From Dastarcus helophoroides (Eukaryota; Arthropoda; Insecta; Coleoptera; Bothrideridae): a stretch of DNA of 64,000 nucleotides. The DNA lies in NCBI GenBank assembly GCA_028583605.1, contig CM053329.1:7316001-7380000 (forward strand), written 5' to 3'. Position 1 is the first letter of the stretch. Every line of letters begins with the position of its first letter. Positions 1 to 11,949 of this stretch are shown one piece after another. The notes beneath the pieces are model-generated. The model did not search any database. It saw only the letters and a list, made by a program, of their open reading frames with translations, and was not told the origin of the DNA. The translations under genes and the position numbers were made by a program.

Positions 1-1250
1 TTAGTTTCTATTTATGAAAAATGGTCCCCAACGATGGAATCTTTAAAACATCAAATTTTTTAATGTACTGTATTACATTACACTCGAATACATATTTACC
101 TTGCATCAAATCCACTTTAAATTTTAAAGTTTAAAGCGTCATACGTAACATTTGCAATACATTTGTTGTAATGACGAACACGAAAATCAATGACCCTTTC
201 ATAACATGAATATAATTACGAATATTATTGATTTTAAAGACAATACGTAATATGTAAATGGGTTTGCACAAAATGTTATTGCGTACTCCTAACTACCGAC
301 AGATTATACACCCCACATTCTGCACGTATTTAATTACATAAAACCAATTCGACGCTTTGTTATTTCAATAAACACAAAACATTTCATCATCCGAATAACT
401 GTACCTTCACAAAAGAAAGACCTGGAAATGTGTACATAAAACAAAAGGCTAACTAATAGTGCCGTGATAATCTGGTAAATGTATCGGACAAAAAGAGATT
501 ATACGGTGTAATCATGGAAAGTGTATTCGCATCTAGTTATTAACGAGTTGTTCTTGCTGTAACGATCTAGAGTTGGTTTTCACACGTTTGATTTCCGCAA
601 TCTTGCCGAGGTTGTCATTTAGAAATGAAGCAAATCAAAGCATTGGGCGCTAAAAAGACATCCTACAAATGAGATACTTTCACTTTTCTTGCTGATGACA
701 GAAACTGCTCCAAGAATGATTAATTATGCCAATGATTATGTTTTATTTTTGTTTTAGTGCATTATCTGTGGAGGTCATGAAGATAAAATTAATAAAACAA
801 GCGTAATATTTTTTTAGCTACCTCTTTTTACTAAAATAGATCATCTGAGCTGTTGTTGGTTCTTCTTATGCCAACTTATAGCATTTAACATTGGTTGGCA
901 AGATTTTTTTTATGGTATTTTTATTTAATCAACTTGATTCTAAGTCTGACATACGTACATATAGTAGTTCTTTACTGACACTAAAGAAGGTTTGATAATA
1001 ACCTTATAATTATCTATATTTCCAAACCTTTGAAACTAATATAAAAATAATTGCGTTTATTTTACATTTTCGTTTTTTTAATCAACCGGTCCCATTTGGT
1101 GGAAAATAAAACAGAAATTCTAAAATATAAATCGTGTAAAAAGTGTATGAAAATAATTAACCGGCATAACAAAAACTGAAATAGGAATTCTAGAAGATAA
1201 ATAACAACGCATCCATAAATTCAGTCCTCTATTACCTAGAATATTTGCTC
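1..1250. other. No gene seen; A/T-rich intergenic or intronic DNA
   Basis: No ORF of note, splice-flanked exon, RNA gene or clear repeat was recognised. A short imperfect hairpin (TGCCAAC ... GTTGGCA) lies near 870-900. Confidence 0.5.
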
Positions 1251-1254
1251 TCCT

Positions 1255-1478
1255 ATTTTCTTATTTATGTATGCACTGCGAAACTATTGGTAATCCTAAA
1301 AAACGCAACCAGTTGCGAACTAAAAGTCCTTGCGACTAAATTCGCAAACAATTTGCAGTCTGAACTTCTACATTTATGATAGTGGAAACAATATCATGTG
1401 AATCATAAGCGGAGCGAAATTTCGGAAGTGTCGCGATTTTTCTGGGTTGGTTTGCAGAAGCCTTAAAAGGTCTTTTAT
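1255..1478. repeat. Diverged relative of the Harbinger-type MITE at 21115-21744 (right half only)
   Basis: This stretch aligns by eye with the right half of the 21.1-21.7 kb element. Shared segments in order include CACTGCGAA, TAAATTCG, CAGTCTGAA, AGTGGAAACAATAT, GAGCGAAATTTCG and a final AAGCCT next to TTA/TAA. The left half with its terminal repeat is not present, so this is a truncated or recombined copy, older and more diverged than the other. Confidence 0.6.
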
Positions 1479-1479
1479 G

Positions 1480-1728
1480 AAGTTGAAGTTTTTCTGAAAT
1501 ATAGACTTTCCTAAAATTTCAAATTTGTAATTAACATTACTGTTATTACTAAAAGTTTGACTTAAAAGTCTTAAAATTCTGAGAGATATTTAATTCACAA
1601 GTTTCGATTTTTTTTCAAAATTTTAACTGTTCCGAAAGGTTCAAGTGTAATCCTAAACTCAACAATTAATTATCCCCAAAATTTTGGCTTAATAATGATC
1701 GAAATTTTTCAAGTTGTTTGTTTACAAA
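1480..1728. repeat. A/T minisatellite of the TTTCGACTTT family, short block
   Basis: Degenerate units with CTGAAAT, CTAAAATTTC and TTGACTTAAAAG variants. The block abuts the left end of the TIR element at 1731, so the transposon probably inserted into this array, which resumes at 2885. Confidence 0.55.
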
Positions 1729-1730
1729 TA

Positions 1731-2879
1731 CAGGGTGATTCAGTCATAATGGCATTCATTTTAAGGGAAGATAAAAAAATGAGTATAATACGAATACGTG
1801 ATTAAAAAAAATGTCAGATATAATTACGCTGAAAACAAATATTTTAAAATCTATAGTTTAAAGCCCTTTTTGAGCTTTCACTGACTCCAAAGCTCCAAGG
1901 TCTAAATAAATAGAAAGAAGAAGAATTTACAGATGCGCGGCAGTTGGGACTCGGGCGAAACAAATAAATAAAACATTGCTAGGTTATGTCTAAATGACAT
2001 CTACGAAAAACATTAAATGATCCTGACGGAACCAACGGTTGCGGAAAAGTCGTTGGGTGATTTGCTTTTTTATAGTAAAAATCGGGTAACAACGAATTGC
2101 AGCAGAAAGTTACGCGAAAGTAAAAACTAGGTGAAATAGCGAGATGGATGTAAACGTTGATATCAATGCTGCAAGTAATGAATCAAATTTGCTGTTACGG
2201 GTGCAAGTGTTAAAATGTTAATACTCGAGAGTTATTTCCCGACGTTTTATTTTTTGCGACTCTCTGTGATACCATGTGTAGTTTACCGACGAACCATTAC
2301 TCTTTTCATGCGCCCAACATGTCTAAAATAGTTTGAAAAAGAGGCACTCGAGTATTATTGTAAGTACACTGCATCTATTCTGACTGTGTTGACATATTTT
2401 TTATAAACAATAACCTAACTGCTAACCAACGTTAATATGGTTCAAAATTAAATAAAGCAGTGCCCGTATCGTTATTTATTTTGTAGAAGTAATATTTTAG
2501 TTCGAGTCGTTTGTGTTCGTTTATTTTTTGAATTTGCGTTTTACTTTTCATCAGACTGATTGATTAACGAAACAAAAATTGTAAACAGTTTTAAATGTAT
2601 GAAAATACAAATACTTATTCGTTAAAATAACTAATAGAGACTTGTTGCCCATTAATTAGCGACGTTTCGCCCTCGCCAGTCCGGCTTATCATTGCAAGCT
2701 GGTGAGTTGATGATAACGTGATCAGCGTCTTTTGCCGTAAAGTATTTAATGTGGTCAGTAGCGCCGTGGTGGGCAATGAGTTGATTTGGGTCTATTTTAA
2801 AAAGTCAAATAAAAACTTTTTTTCGATTTTCTATCTTTACACGTACTTCAAATTAATGCCATTATGACTGATCACCCTG
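1731..2879. mobile_element. Non-autonomous TIR DNA transposon, 1149 bp
   Basis: The left end reads CAGGGTGATTCAGTCATAAT and the right end, reverse-complemented, reads CAGGGTGATCAGTCATAATG. The match continues to about 31 bp with one single-base gap, and TA flanks both sides (1729-1730 and 2880-2881). No transposase ORF is visible inside, so it was mobilised in trans. A TA duplication fits the Tc1/mariner group, but the superfamily is not fixed by the termini alone. The inner sequence is less A/T-rich than the minisatellite on either side. Confidence 0.75.
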
Positions 2880-2884
2880 TATAT

Positions 2885-4040
2885 GTACAGTATTTTAAAA
2901 TATTTTTTCTCAAATTGTCGCCTTTCTAAAAATTTTCGGTGTATAAACTTTACAATTATCACAGAAATTTGGGCTATGCTCGAAATTTTAAAATATTGTA
3001 GTATTACAATTTCGAGATTTTTCGCGAAAGCTTAAATTTTTTTCTAAAGTTTAACTCCAACGTATCGCCTTCTTCCGAAGTAAACTATAAAACTGAAATT
3101 TCAACTTCGTATCACCTTCTTTCTAAGCTATGTTTAAAATTTAATATTGTAATTTCCACCTCGTTTCTAGTCTTAACTTCAAAATTTTATTTTTTACAAT
3201 CTTAATTTAAAATATTTTCCTAAAATTCCGAAATTAAACTCGAAATTTTATTGTATTCTTTTCCAAATTATATGATTTTAGTCCTGAAACGTTGACTTAA
3301 ATCTTAATACTTCGACTGCTCTTTTCGAAATGTTTGGTTTAAACTCAAGACGTTGAATTTTTACACGAAATATTGAGTTAAAGCACGACTTTTTTTAAAA
3401 TAAATTTCTAGTACTTCTCGAAATATCCACTTCGAATCTTTTTCTTTATAATAAAACTAGAACTTTAAACCCGAAATTCCTATAAGTACGAAAAAAAGGT
3501 GGAAATACTTAAAGTACAGGTTTGGAATTCAAATTCAAATTCAGGTCGAAGTTTAAATTAAAGGTGAAATTTTTATAAAAAGGTCTTTTTTTTCAAAATG
3601 TTAAGTAAAATTAAAAATTTCGGGTTTTTCAACATTTTTTACCGAAACGTCTAGATAAAATTTGCAACTTGGAGCTTAAAGTCAAAATTACGAGAAAAAA
3701 CTTCTTTCGAAATTGAACTTAAAAAATTAAAGTTAAGTCGAATATTCAACCTATTTGTCATTTTTTAATTTACAGTAAATATTGTAAAAAGCATTTGACA
3801 TTTTTATACTAACGTCTACCTTTCAGGAAATTTTGAAATTGGATTTAAAATGTTAGCTGAAACCTCGGATTTAGGAAAAAAACCTAGAAACTGTTGATCT
3901 TTATGCAAAACTTTCAACTTATTCCTCTAAATTTAAAGCTTAAGTCGAAATTTTGTGTTTATAATTGAAATTTTGGATTTAAAGTTGAATTTTCGTGTTT
4001 AAAGTCGAAAGATCAAGTTTAAAATTATTTCGAGTAGACA
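2885..4040. repeat. A/T minisatellite block, TTTCGACTTT / AAAGTCGAAA family
   Basis: Degenerate units of about 20-24 bp. The first part carries AAATTTCGAG- and TCAACTT-type units, and the last part is mostly in the opposite sense (TTTAAAGTTGAA, TTTAAAGTCGAAA). It continues the block interrupted at 1731. Short ORFs here are compositional. Confidence 0.7.
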
Positions 4041-4755
4041 TTTCAAGTTTAATGGGTAAATACATTTCGCGGATGTACACTTCAGATCACTTTTTTCATT
4101 TAGTGTATTTTCTATTTGTAACGCAGTTACTAATTCTGTTTTATTTGTTGCAGGTAAATAATTTATGCATGGATTGTTTAAGGGTGAGTCTTTGGTATTA
4201 ATGATGTAAAATTTGTAACTTTCAAGCAAGATTCAACATATTTGTTCTAATAACGCAGAATTAATTTGTCTTGCTCTGTTGTGGAGCAACTGCGTATTTA
4301 TCAAATATTAGCGGAATCCGAATTTATGTCCAATAATATGTTCTTGAAAGAAGTTCGTAAAAATGTATACCATAAAATGGTAAAACGGATGCTTAAATAA
4401 TCTTGTGAGATTACTTTTTTTATTAACGTTCTTGCAATTTTAAATGGCGTGTCCTTTGTGGAAGCATGAGAAGCACAACTACCTTTAAAATTTAAATTTT
4501 TTTATGGGGATTTTTTTTAAGTTTTAATTCCTATTGCAGAGCTCGTGGTTTGCTCTATTATAGAAAAATATCAAAAACACGTTTTTTTGTCATAAAAAAG
4601 ATTATATCTCAGGCAATTTTACATACATCAAATCAGTTGTAACGCAGCTTTTTGGATAGAGGAGAGCTTTCTCTCGACTTGACGAGGCTTGTTACATTTT
4701 TAAATTGCGATTAACTCCAAAATTCCTCATTGAAAAACGGTCAATCTGTGTACGC
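4041..4755. other. No gene seen
   Basis: A/T-rich DNA with no recognisable ORF, RNA gene or repeat. The far right end may hold decayed upstream sequence of the Penelope-like relic. Confidence 0.4.
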
Positions 4756-4782
4756 ATGTTAACAAATTTTTAACCGATTTTT

Positions 4783-5100
4783 ACCATTCCACACTCCAAT
4801 CATTACTAGCCAGTACAAAACCTGATAACGAAGCACAGCGTATGAAAGATTGTGTTTGCAAGATACCCTGTGAATGTAACAAGATATATATTGGGAAAGC
4901 TTCACGACCTATGCATGTCCGAATTAATGAACACAAAAATGACCTCATCAAGGGAGAGTTCTCAAAATCAAAAATATGTGAACACTCATTTGATTGTGAT
5001 CACAGAATTCAGTGGACCGAATCTTCCATCATTTGCAGAGAAACACATCCTAAACAAAAAAATTAAAGGAATCGGTTTTGATTTTATTAAACGGAGATAA
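4783..5100 (+). pseudogene. Penelope-like element, GIY-YIG endonuclease relic
   Basis: The reading frame is open upstream of the first ATG (4842) and gives a Cys-rich stretch, KIPCECNKIYIGKASRP, then HVRINEHKNDL and a C-H-D-H segment around ICEHSFDCDH. This is the GIY-YIG nuclease arrangement found at the C-terminus of Penelope-like retroelement proteins: Y-I-G core, then an Arg on the following helix, with a Cys/His cluster as in the CCHH linker. Near 5040 the frame shifts by one, and the natural C-terminus continues in the other frame to a stop at 5100. The reverse transcriptase part is missing. It is a 5'-truncated, frameshifted copy. A free GIY-YIG gene is less likely because of the truncation and the hairpin just downstream. 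Confidence 0.8.
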
Positions 5101-5239
5101 TTGTGCAGCGAATTGTTACGTTTAAATAAACGGTATGTGGTTGCCATTGTTGGAAAAGGAGAAACAAATGGGTCATCTCCAAATCACCCAGGGAATGACA
5201 CATTAAATTGTCAAAATTATTTCTGTCAGTAGACAGAAG

Positions 5240-5278
5240 TAGAGCGACGGGCAAAGAGATGATCTGCCCGAAACGTGA
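5240..5278 (+). other. Hairpin plus CGAAACG motif at the 3' end of the Penelope-like relic
   Basis: GGGCA and TGCCC can pair and are followed directly by CGAAACG. Penelope-like elements are known to carry hammerhead ribozyme motifs whose stem II is followed by GAAAC. Here the CUGANGA half of the core is not preserved, so only a decayed version can be claimed. Confidence 0.4.
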
Positions 5279-5339
5279 AATTTAATATTAAATTTATTTA
5301 TATATAGTATTAAATTTATATTTATCCTAAATTTTTACA

Positions 5340-5545
5340 ATAATTTTTAAGTGTTTTTTAGTGAGTGTTAAGTCACAAACAGCGATTGACAAACTAAGAT
5401 CTAACGCAATCGCTGTTTGGGCAATCTATAACAGATTGCCATTCCTTAACAAAAAAAAAAGTTAACTGAAAATTTAGACATCTGTAAGAAGCAACAGACG
5501 AAGAAAATGCCAATCAGCAGGAATGAAATTTTAACATTCTTGTTT
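5340..5545. repeat. Hairpin-bearing MITE-like repeat, related to the inside of 48062-48500
   Basis: The hairpin GGCAATCT-ATAAC-AGATTGCC (5420-5440) is identical to one at 48243-48263, and the sequence after it remains alignable (ACTGAAAATTTAG, then GACGAAGAAAATGCCAAT). A second inverted repeat, AAACAGCGATTG (5377-5388) with CAATCGCTGTTT (5407-5418), lies just before it. No coding potential was seen. Confidence 0.6.
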
Positions 5546-5559
5546 TTATCGATTCGGCA

Positions 5560-7195
5560 TTTATTACAGCAGAATTCTATTAATTTTGGAAATGATTGGT
5601 CAAACAGTTTAAATTTTATTAAAGAAAAATTTAGTTTATTAGTGAACAATTAAGCTTAAAAACCTCAGATCCTTATAACTTTTATACATATTGTAGGTCA
5701 AGTTTCTGTTGAGTGTAGTGTAAAAGGGTAAGATGTAATTCGCTTTCGAGAAAAAATAATTTGACGAAAAGTTTTTCTGCTTTTTGTTCAATATCAATGA
5801 TGGCTTGTTTAATATCAATGATGGCAAAATTGTGACAAGCATGTAAAAGCTGATACGTCAAATTTATTTCTTTTAGAATTATAATCTCACTCAATAATGT
5901 GAGATGATAGCTGAAACTCTAGAAACTACACATTATATGGTTAATAGGAGACACCGAAATGAAATGTACTTCAGTAATTGTCATGGAAATAGAAGCCGCA
6001 CAAATTGCACACTACTTGTACCTACCAATTTTGTCTTTAAATCCTTTCAGTAAGTTTATTAAACAAGATACTTACTACCGAACAAAACATTTTTATTTGC
6101 AACCATTGTAACTGGTTATTATGAGACGTGTCATATAATGCTGACCATTTTTTTGTGAAACATTTATGGCATAAGGTAATAAAGAATAGTAATTTATATA
6201 AAACTAATTACTGTGGTGTGGATTTTTGGTTTTACTAATTTTAATTTACTAAATTTTGAAACTTTTTCGTGCACGATCGAAGTTTTTATATTATAAATTT
6301 TTGATTTTTTGTTTTACAGAATTTCGGTTGAAATCTTAAAATTACGATTTTTTTTATAGATATTTGGAGTTTCATTTTTTTACTATTTTGTATTTTGCCC
6401 TTTTTTATCTATGGGTATCTACATTTCAATCCCTTTTTTTTCGTTTCTATGTTTCTATGTAAAAAAAACCAACAACCTATGTTTTGTACACATGTCATGA
6501 GGTGACGATTTAAGAATTTTAAATATCTTATAGTCGTGTGTCAAAAAATGTTTTTGAAAAGTAAACAATTTTTTTATTTAAATATCTTACAAATTGGGCT
6601 GGGCAAATAAAAAAAGTCTACTTCAAGACGAGTCAATAAGGATCTCAAATTGAAAAAATAAATAAATAAATAATAAAATAGAAAATCAAAGCTTAGAAGT
6701 TTAAAGAAAGTTTTTTTTTTAAATTTTGAACTTTTTTTCTCTCAAAATGTCAATTTTACTTTTTAAATATCTCCAAATTCTGCTCAGAACATCTACTTCA
6801 GTCATGAAATTAAGATTTTGATTTTAATATTTTTATTTTTTTTATTCTTTTAAAAGAAAACTATCACAATTCTGAAAAATGTCGGCTTTTTACAAAAACC
6901 GTAAATTTCGAGTCAAAATGAACATTATGAGAAAACAAAAATTAATTAAAAAAATCTCCTACAGTTTCCACTTTAATAATAATAATAGGTTCCCAAGATT
7001 CCTTAGTTGGAACATAGGGCCTCTACGAAAGTTCGCCATGTGGTCCGATTATAGGCCGTTTGTTTTATTATTTTTTTGTGATCTTTGTCCAAGTGCAGCT
7101 AATACAAAAACAGTCATAAAAATTATTTGATTCTCTTGTTGTTTATTATTTTTTTTCGTGTTTAAGCGCAGCGGCTTTAAATGACAGAGAATATC
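5560..7195. other. No gene seen; A/T-rich
   Basis: Short ORFs here do not resemble proteins. A small direct repeat (ATATCAATGATGGC, around 5791 and 5812) and an (AAAT)n-like tract near 6653-6680 are present. Part of 6240-6860 resembles the A/T minisatellite but without clear TTTCGAC units. Confidence 0.4.
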
Positions 7196-7202
7196 TGATC
7201 TG

Positions 7203-7368
<166 letters not shown>

Positions 7369-7369
7369 G

Positions 7370-8330
7370 CTGATGGTGTTCAAATACACACCTTTGTTAT
7401 AAAAGGAAGGTAAACGTGTTGACAATAATTCAAAGCACTATTATCGCTGACGCTCTTACGCATAATTTGCGTAAGCAGCCACGAGATTAAATGTTTGATT
7501 CCCCCGAGTGCAAAATTAGCTTGTATCCAGCAAATGTTAAATTCAGATACTGCCGTTATAGAATTAAGTGCGGAAATTAATTGAGTTAAAAAGACACTTT
7601 CAATAACCTTAGTCTAAACTTTGCATTGTGCAGAATCTAAGTAAAATTACAACATGTCACAAGTTGCTTACATCTAATATACTAGAAAATAAAACGGTTT
7701 TATATAATAGTTATTCTTTATATGGCGGATGCGCCGGTTTGAGCGAGAATTTTAAATCATCAGCGGTCGCTAGCACGCCCGCTTTATAATTCGTTTTCGC
7801 ATCATTCGTGGCGAATCCCACAAGCCGTCGCGTTTATAGACTTAGTAAATTAACTCTCTTTGACAACATTAAGAAATAATGGAGCTTTTGCAGTAAACAT
7901 TTATAGCTTATGGAAATTGGGGAAATTTTCTATGCAAATTCCCTGAATGGGGGTAATTTCAAGTTAGGTTACGACTGCTACTTATTTCCTTTCACTCATA
8001 ATGTACAACGGTAACTCACCAGTGGGATGTAGCGCCGATTTCGGTGTCTGCAATTAATGTTTCACGTCTTTGCCATCAACAGCCCATTCCTCGGAATTGC
8101 GCTTTATGCGCACTAAACGTTCTCGCCTAATGCGAACTTAATTCCAGCCAACCGAATATGTAACATCGTGCGCGAAATAGTGCCGACAACCGACAACTAA
8201 TTTCATCATTAAATTTAATTTTCAATTCAGTTTCCAAAATATTAATCTTCTGAATGAAGCGCATAACAGAAACAGGCATGGTATTATTATTTAATTATAT
8301 TTTCTGCACATTTTTTTGAGGCATAATTTG
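7370..8330. other. Non-repetitive island, no gene recognised
   Basis: Base composition is more balanced than in the surroundings, especially 7720-8200, with CG-containing words (CGCCGGT, GCGGTCGC, GTGCGCGAAAT). No exon with splice sites was seen. The part at 7724-7765 is a dispersed repeat also present at 15729-15766. The rest may be regulatory or simply unique DNA. Confidence 0.35.
7724..7765. repeat. Short dispersed repeat, GGATGCGCCGG type
   Basis: GGCGGATGCGCCGGTTT, then GAGC and TTTTAAAT, matches TGGTGGATGCGCCGG, then GAGC and TTTTAAAT, at 15729-15766. A shorter GATGCGCCG also lies next to the SINE head at about 26704. It is probably an end of an unidentified element. Confidence 0.45.
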
Positions 8331-8334
8331 ATTA

Positions 8335-9250
8335 TACGAGGGTAACTCAAATATGAGCCGCAATTTCTATCACATGATAGAAATTCATGGCGACATCGGC
8401 CAGTAAGGGTGTCGGGAGTGTGCACATACTCTTAGACATGTTAGTGACTTCCTGCGATCAAGCGAATTTCGTTCTCGCCGTTCGTCAGTTGTAAATACAA
8501 TGAATGAGCAAGAGGTTCATCCGCACGTTGCGCAGCGCATTATTGTTAAATTTCTTGCCGTTGAAGGGTGTAAAGCCCGCCGAAATTCTTCGTAGACTAG
8601 AAGCACAGTTTGGGGATACTTGTTTGCAGGAAACTTAAGTGTATGAATGGCACAAAAAAATTTTGAAAGGACAAACTCAAGTTGAAAATGAACCCCATGC
8701 CCATCGTCCTTTGGACCAGCGTGACTGCGGACTATATTAGCGCTGTTCAACGCCATTTGGAAGGTGATCGCCGTTTAACTGTTGGTGAAATTGCAGCTCA
8801 GATTGGATGAAGCAAGCAAAACTTGCATATCGGTGGAAAAGGCGATAACTTACGGTCAGAAATGTGATTTTGCTTCACGACCCCCACTTAGTCAATGTCA
8901 CATCAAAACTTAGAGGAAAAATGCATAGGCAACATTGGAACACCCTCCTTATAGTCCCGACTTGTCACCATGTGATTATCGTATGTTTGGACCACTGAAA
9001 AAAGCTCTGGGAGGTGAGCGATTATTTCATGATGATGCTGCTGTTGAGATGTTTGTGCGCAATTGGCTGCAAACACGCCTCCCTTCTTTTTATGATGATG
9101 GCATTAAAAAACTCACAATCGGTTGGGAAAAATGCATAACAAAATCAGCAGATTATGTAGAAAAATAGTTAATAACTTTCATATATGTATTTTGTACCAA
9201 TAAATTTTTAAAAACAAATTCCGGTTCATATTTTATTTACCCTCGTATTA
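8335..9250 (+). mobile_element. Internally deleted mariner element, about 0.9 kb
   Basis: Terminal inverted repeats begin with ACGAGGGTAA at both ends (left ACGAGGGTAACTCAAATATG, right complement ACGAGGGTAAATAAAATATG) and continue for about 30 bp, flanked by TA. Intact mariners are about 1.3 kb, so roughly 0.4 kb is missing. The deletion removes the middle of the transposase gene, including the first two catalytic aspartates. Confidence 0.9.
8500..9168 (+). pseudogene. Mariner transposase relic
   Basis: The N-terminal part starts MNEQEVHPHVAQRIIVKF, then a one-base shift leads to PAEILRRLEAQFGDT, as in the mariner helix-turn-helix region. Stops follow, then EGDRRLTVGEIAAQIG. After the deletion, from about 8935, an open stretch gives HPPYSPDLSPCDY, the mariner segment carrying the third catalytic Asp, followed by the usual C-terminus (residues like RNWLQTRLPSFYDDGI) to a stop at 9168. 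The GDES and HDNARPH motifs are absent. It is not functional. Confidence 0.9.
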
Positions 9251-9479
9251 TACGAGGATAATTTGAAAAGATCGCTACTCAGGCTGTTAACTGTTTTCGC
9301 AAATTTTATTTTTCAGTACTCATCTTTAACTATAAATATTCTATCCTACGATGCATGAGTACTTCAATCCAGTGTTTTTCAAAAACTCCTTTACAAGTAC
9401 GACCCCTCCAGGCAGGCTTAGTTAGGTAAGAGAGAGAGTCAGCATTGCTCACATTGAAAGAAAATATAATCTCTAAAGT

Positions 9480-10755
9480 CACTCTGATATTATATAAAAA
9501 AAAAACAATTATTTAATAATTTTACATTATTGTTTAAATTTGGTGTTAAAAGTCAAAATTTACGAAGGTAATTAAAAAAACAACATTTTTGAATTTGAAT
9601 TCCCTAAATTTCGAGCAAAAATTGGAATTCCAGAAATCTCTAAAAATAAGTGTTCAATTTTCAAATTTTTTTTCAAAATTACACCATTAAAGTATCTCGA
9701 GTAAAATATTTGAATTGTTTTCAAAATTTTGACTTTTTTCATTAATTTTCGTTTTCTCCAATTTTTGATTTAAATCTGAACATTTCAATTCATTGTTATA
9801 TTTTGACTTTTCTTTCCAAAATTGGATTTTAACCACGAAATTGTGACTTCAATTTTGGAACTGCGTTTCTATTCGAAATTGAAACTCTTTCTTTGTGACT
9901 TCAATTCGACTTAAATCTCGATATATTTACTTTGTTTTAAAAAGTGTTGATGAATTCGCTACTATTTTTGAATACTTTACTTTTTTGAAAATTCTGTCGT
10001 CTTTTGTAACTTTCAATTTCAAAATTTCACGTTTTTCTTCTAAAATGTGATTTGTTTTGTAAATGTAGACATTTTTAAAATCCCTACCCTTGTTTAAAAT
10101 TTGTTTTTTTTTTTTCAAGAATTTGACTTTTTTTTCGTAATTTTGATTTATTGTGAAAAATTATACTTTTCTTGGAAATTCGCGGTTTTCCCGTTTGTGT
10201 TTTTTTTTAAATTTAATCGTTTTCCATAAATTGTGAATCATCCGTATTTTTTATTAAATTTCTTTTAATTTTGTCTTATTGAAATAATATATTTTTTTTT
10301 AAACTGGGGTTTTCAAAATTTCGACATTTTTTCAAAATTACACTTTTTTGTTTCAAAATTCTGATATTTGAGCTCTTACTCAAAATTTCGATATGTTTTT
10401 TTATGTTTTTCCTTTTTTAAGGAAATACTTACATTTTTTCACCATTTTGACTTTTTCCAAATTTAGATTTTTGTGTAAATTATGTTTCTTAATTCGACAT
10501 GTTTGACTTTTCTGAAAATATGAACTTATTTAAAAAAATCAACTTTTTTCGGCTTGTTTAAAGATTTCAACATTTTCATGAAATTTTGAGCCCTTTCTTC
10601 AAAACTTCTTCTTTTTTATATAAATTGAAAGGTTTCGCTTTATTCTTGAAAATTTTAACTTATAATCTCGAAAATTGAAATACAGAACTTTACGACAAGA
10701 TCATTGGCACATGACACATTTTAACAAATTGGTTTGAAATGCTGTTTCTCATTTT
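9480..10755. repeat. A/T minisatellite block, TTTCGACTTT family
   Basis: Degenerate units in one main sense (CAAAATTTCGACATTTTTTC, TTTTGACTTTT, TTCTGATATTTG), spaced about 18-25 bp. The right side is met by a fold-back element fragment at about 10795. Short ORFs are compositional. Confidence 0.75.
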
Positions 10756-10814
10756 TTAATTTTTCAAACCTTATTTTTGTTTTTGGTGGACTCTAGTCGT
10801 ATAAGGATACAACT

Positions 10815-10958
10815 CGAGCGGGGAGAGAGATACTAGACAGCTTGGCTGTCGAAACGCGTTAGAGCAACGTTTGTTGTGTTTTTTAATCTTTCTTGGTTTC
10901 AGGGGACAAGTTCTGCATTTCAATTTTTGAAGATAACCAAGGACCAGTCCGTTTCACC
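10815..10958. mobile_element. Fold-back (MITE-like) element, right part, copy 1
   Basis: It contains one degenerate unit of the 44-bp repeat seen at 33301-33477, with hairpin GACAGC-TTG-GCTGTC followed by GAAACGCGTTAGAG. Then comes the right arm (TTGTTGTGTTTTTTAATC, TTTCAGGGGACAAG, GAAGATAACCAAGGACCAG, ending near GTTTCACC), which is the complement of the left arm at 33205-33299. The left arm is missing here. Confidence 0.7.
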
Positions 10959-10964
10959 AAAAAT

Positions 10965-11945
10965 AAATATGATCTCGAAACTTCGAACAATATATTTTTT
11001 TAATTTCTGAAATGAAGTCGAAAATTTAAATTTATAATCGAAAAATTGGACTTTATAGTCAAAGGTTTAGGTAAAAAGATTAAAATTTGAAATGTTAAAT
11101 TCCAGTAAACGTCTTTATCCTCAAAATCGTGATTGTTCTTAGAAGATTCTTCAAATTTTTCCATTTCGGTTTTTTCCCGAAATTTTGACATAACATTTTC
11201 ACTTTTATAGATATTGAAATTTGGAGTATAAAATTTGAATGTAAGGTGGAAAAGATCGCTTTAGAAGTTGAAATGTTTAAGGAAAAATATATTCTATTGT
11301 ACATTTAATCTTTAAATTTCGAGAAAAGCTATTTATAAATTCCGGAAAGAGATCAAAATTTCCAAAATAAAGCTCTGATTTTCTAATAATAATTTGTAAT
11401 TTTAGTGGAACGGACTGGTCGTAGTAAAATTTTTTTCAAGAAGTCACAAAATTCGACTCTTAAATCGAATAGTAATAACTAAAATTGTTATTAATTTGCA
11501 ATTTCAGATTTCGAAAAAAGGATATTTTTGAAAATACATGAAATTACTGTAAAAAAATCTTTTTAATTTTGAGTGCTTTCTCTAAATCTTAGTTTTTTCA
11601 AAATTTTTTGTTTCATTTTTACAATATAGACTAAATTGAAACATTTTTTTTTCGAAACTTTTCTCGAAATATCTATTTTTCATTTCAAAATGTCGATACT
11701 TTTAAAAATTTGAAGAAAAAAACTATAAATCTAGAACTGAAGTCCAAATACTCGACACCTCTGGAACTTATTTCTCTCAAAATTTGTTTTATCAAATATT
11801 TTTCCCCCAAATGTTCAGTTCAGACCTAAAATTTTCTGCTTTTTTTAAATTGGTTTAAAAATTTTCGAATTTTTGCGGAATTTTTCTTTAGAATTTGGAT
11901 TTTAGTTTATTGAAGTGAAACTTTCTTTAGGCGCGTTAGCGAATT
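10965..11945. repeat. A/T minisatellite block, partly in the opposite orientation
   Basis: The 10985-11390 part carries AAGTCGAAAATTTAAA-like units (opposite sense to the block before 10755), and 11430-11940 returns to CAAAATTTTTTG / CAAAATGTCGATAC units. A solo terminus of the fold-back element, GTGGAACGGACTGGTC, sits at 11405-11420 between them. Confidence 0.65.
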
Positions 11946-11949
11946 TTGA

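Noticed and set aside
1255..1478. Complete second Harbinger-type MITE
   Set aside because: No left terminal repeat could be found upstream; only the right half aligns.
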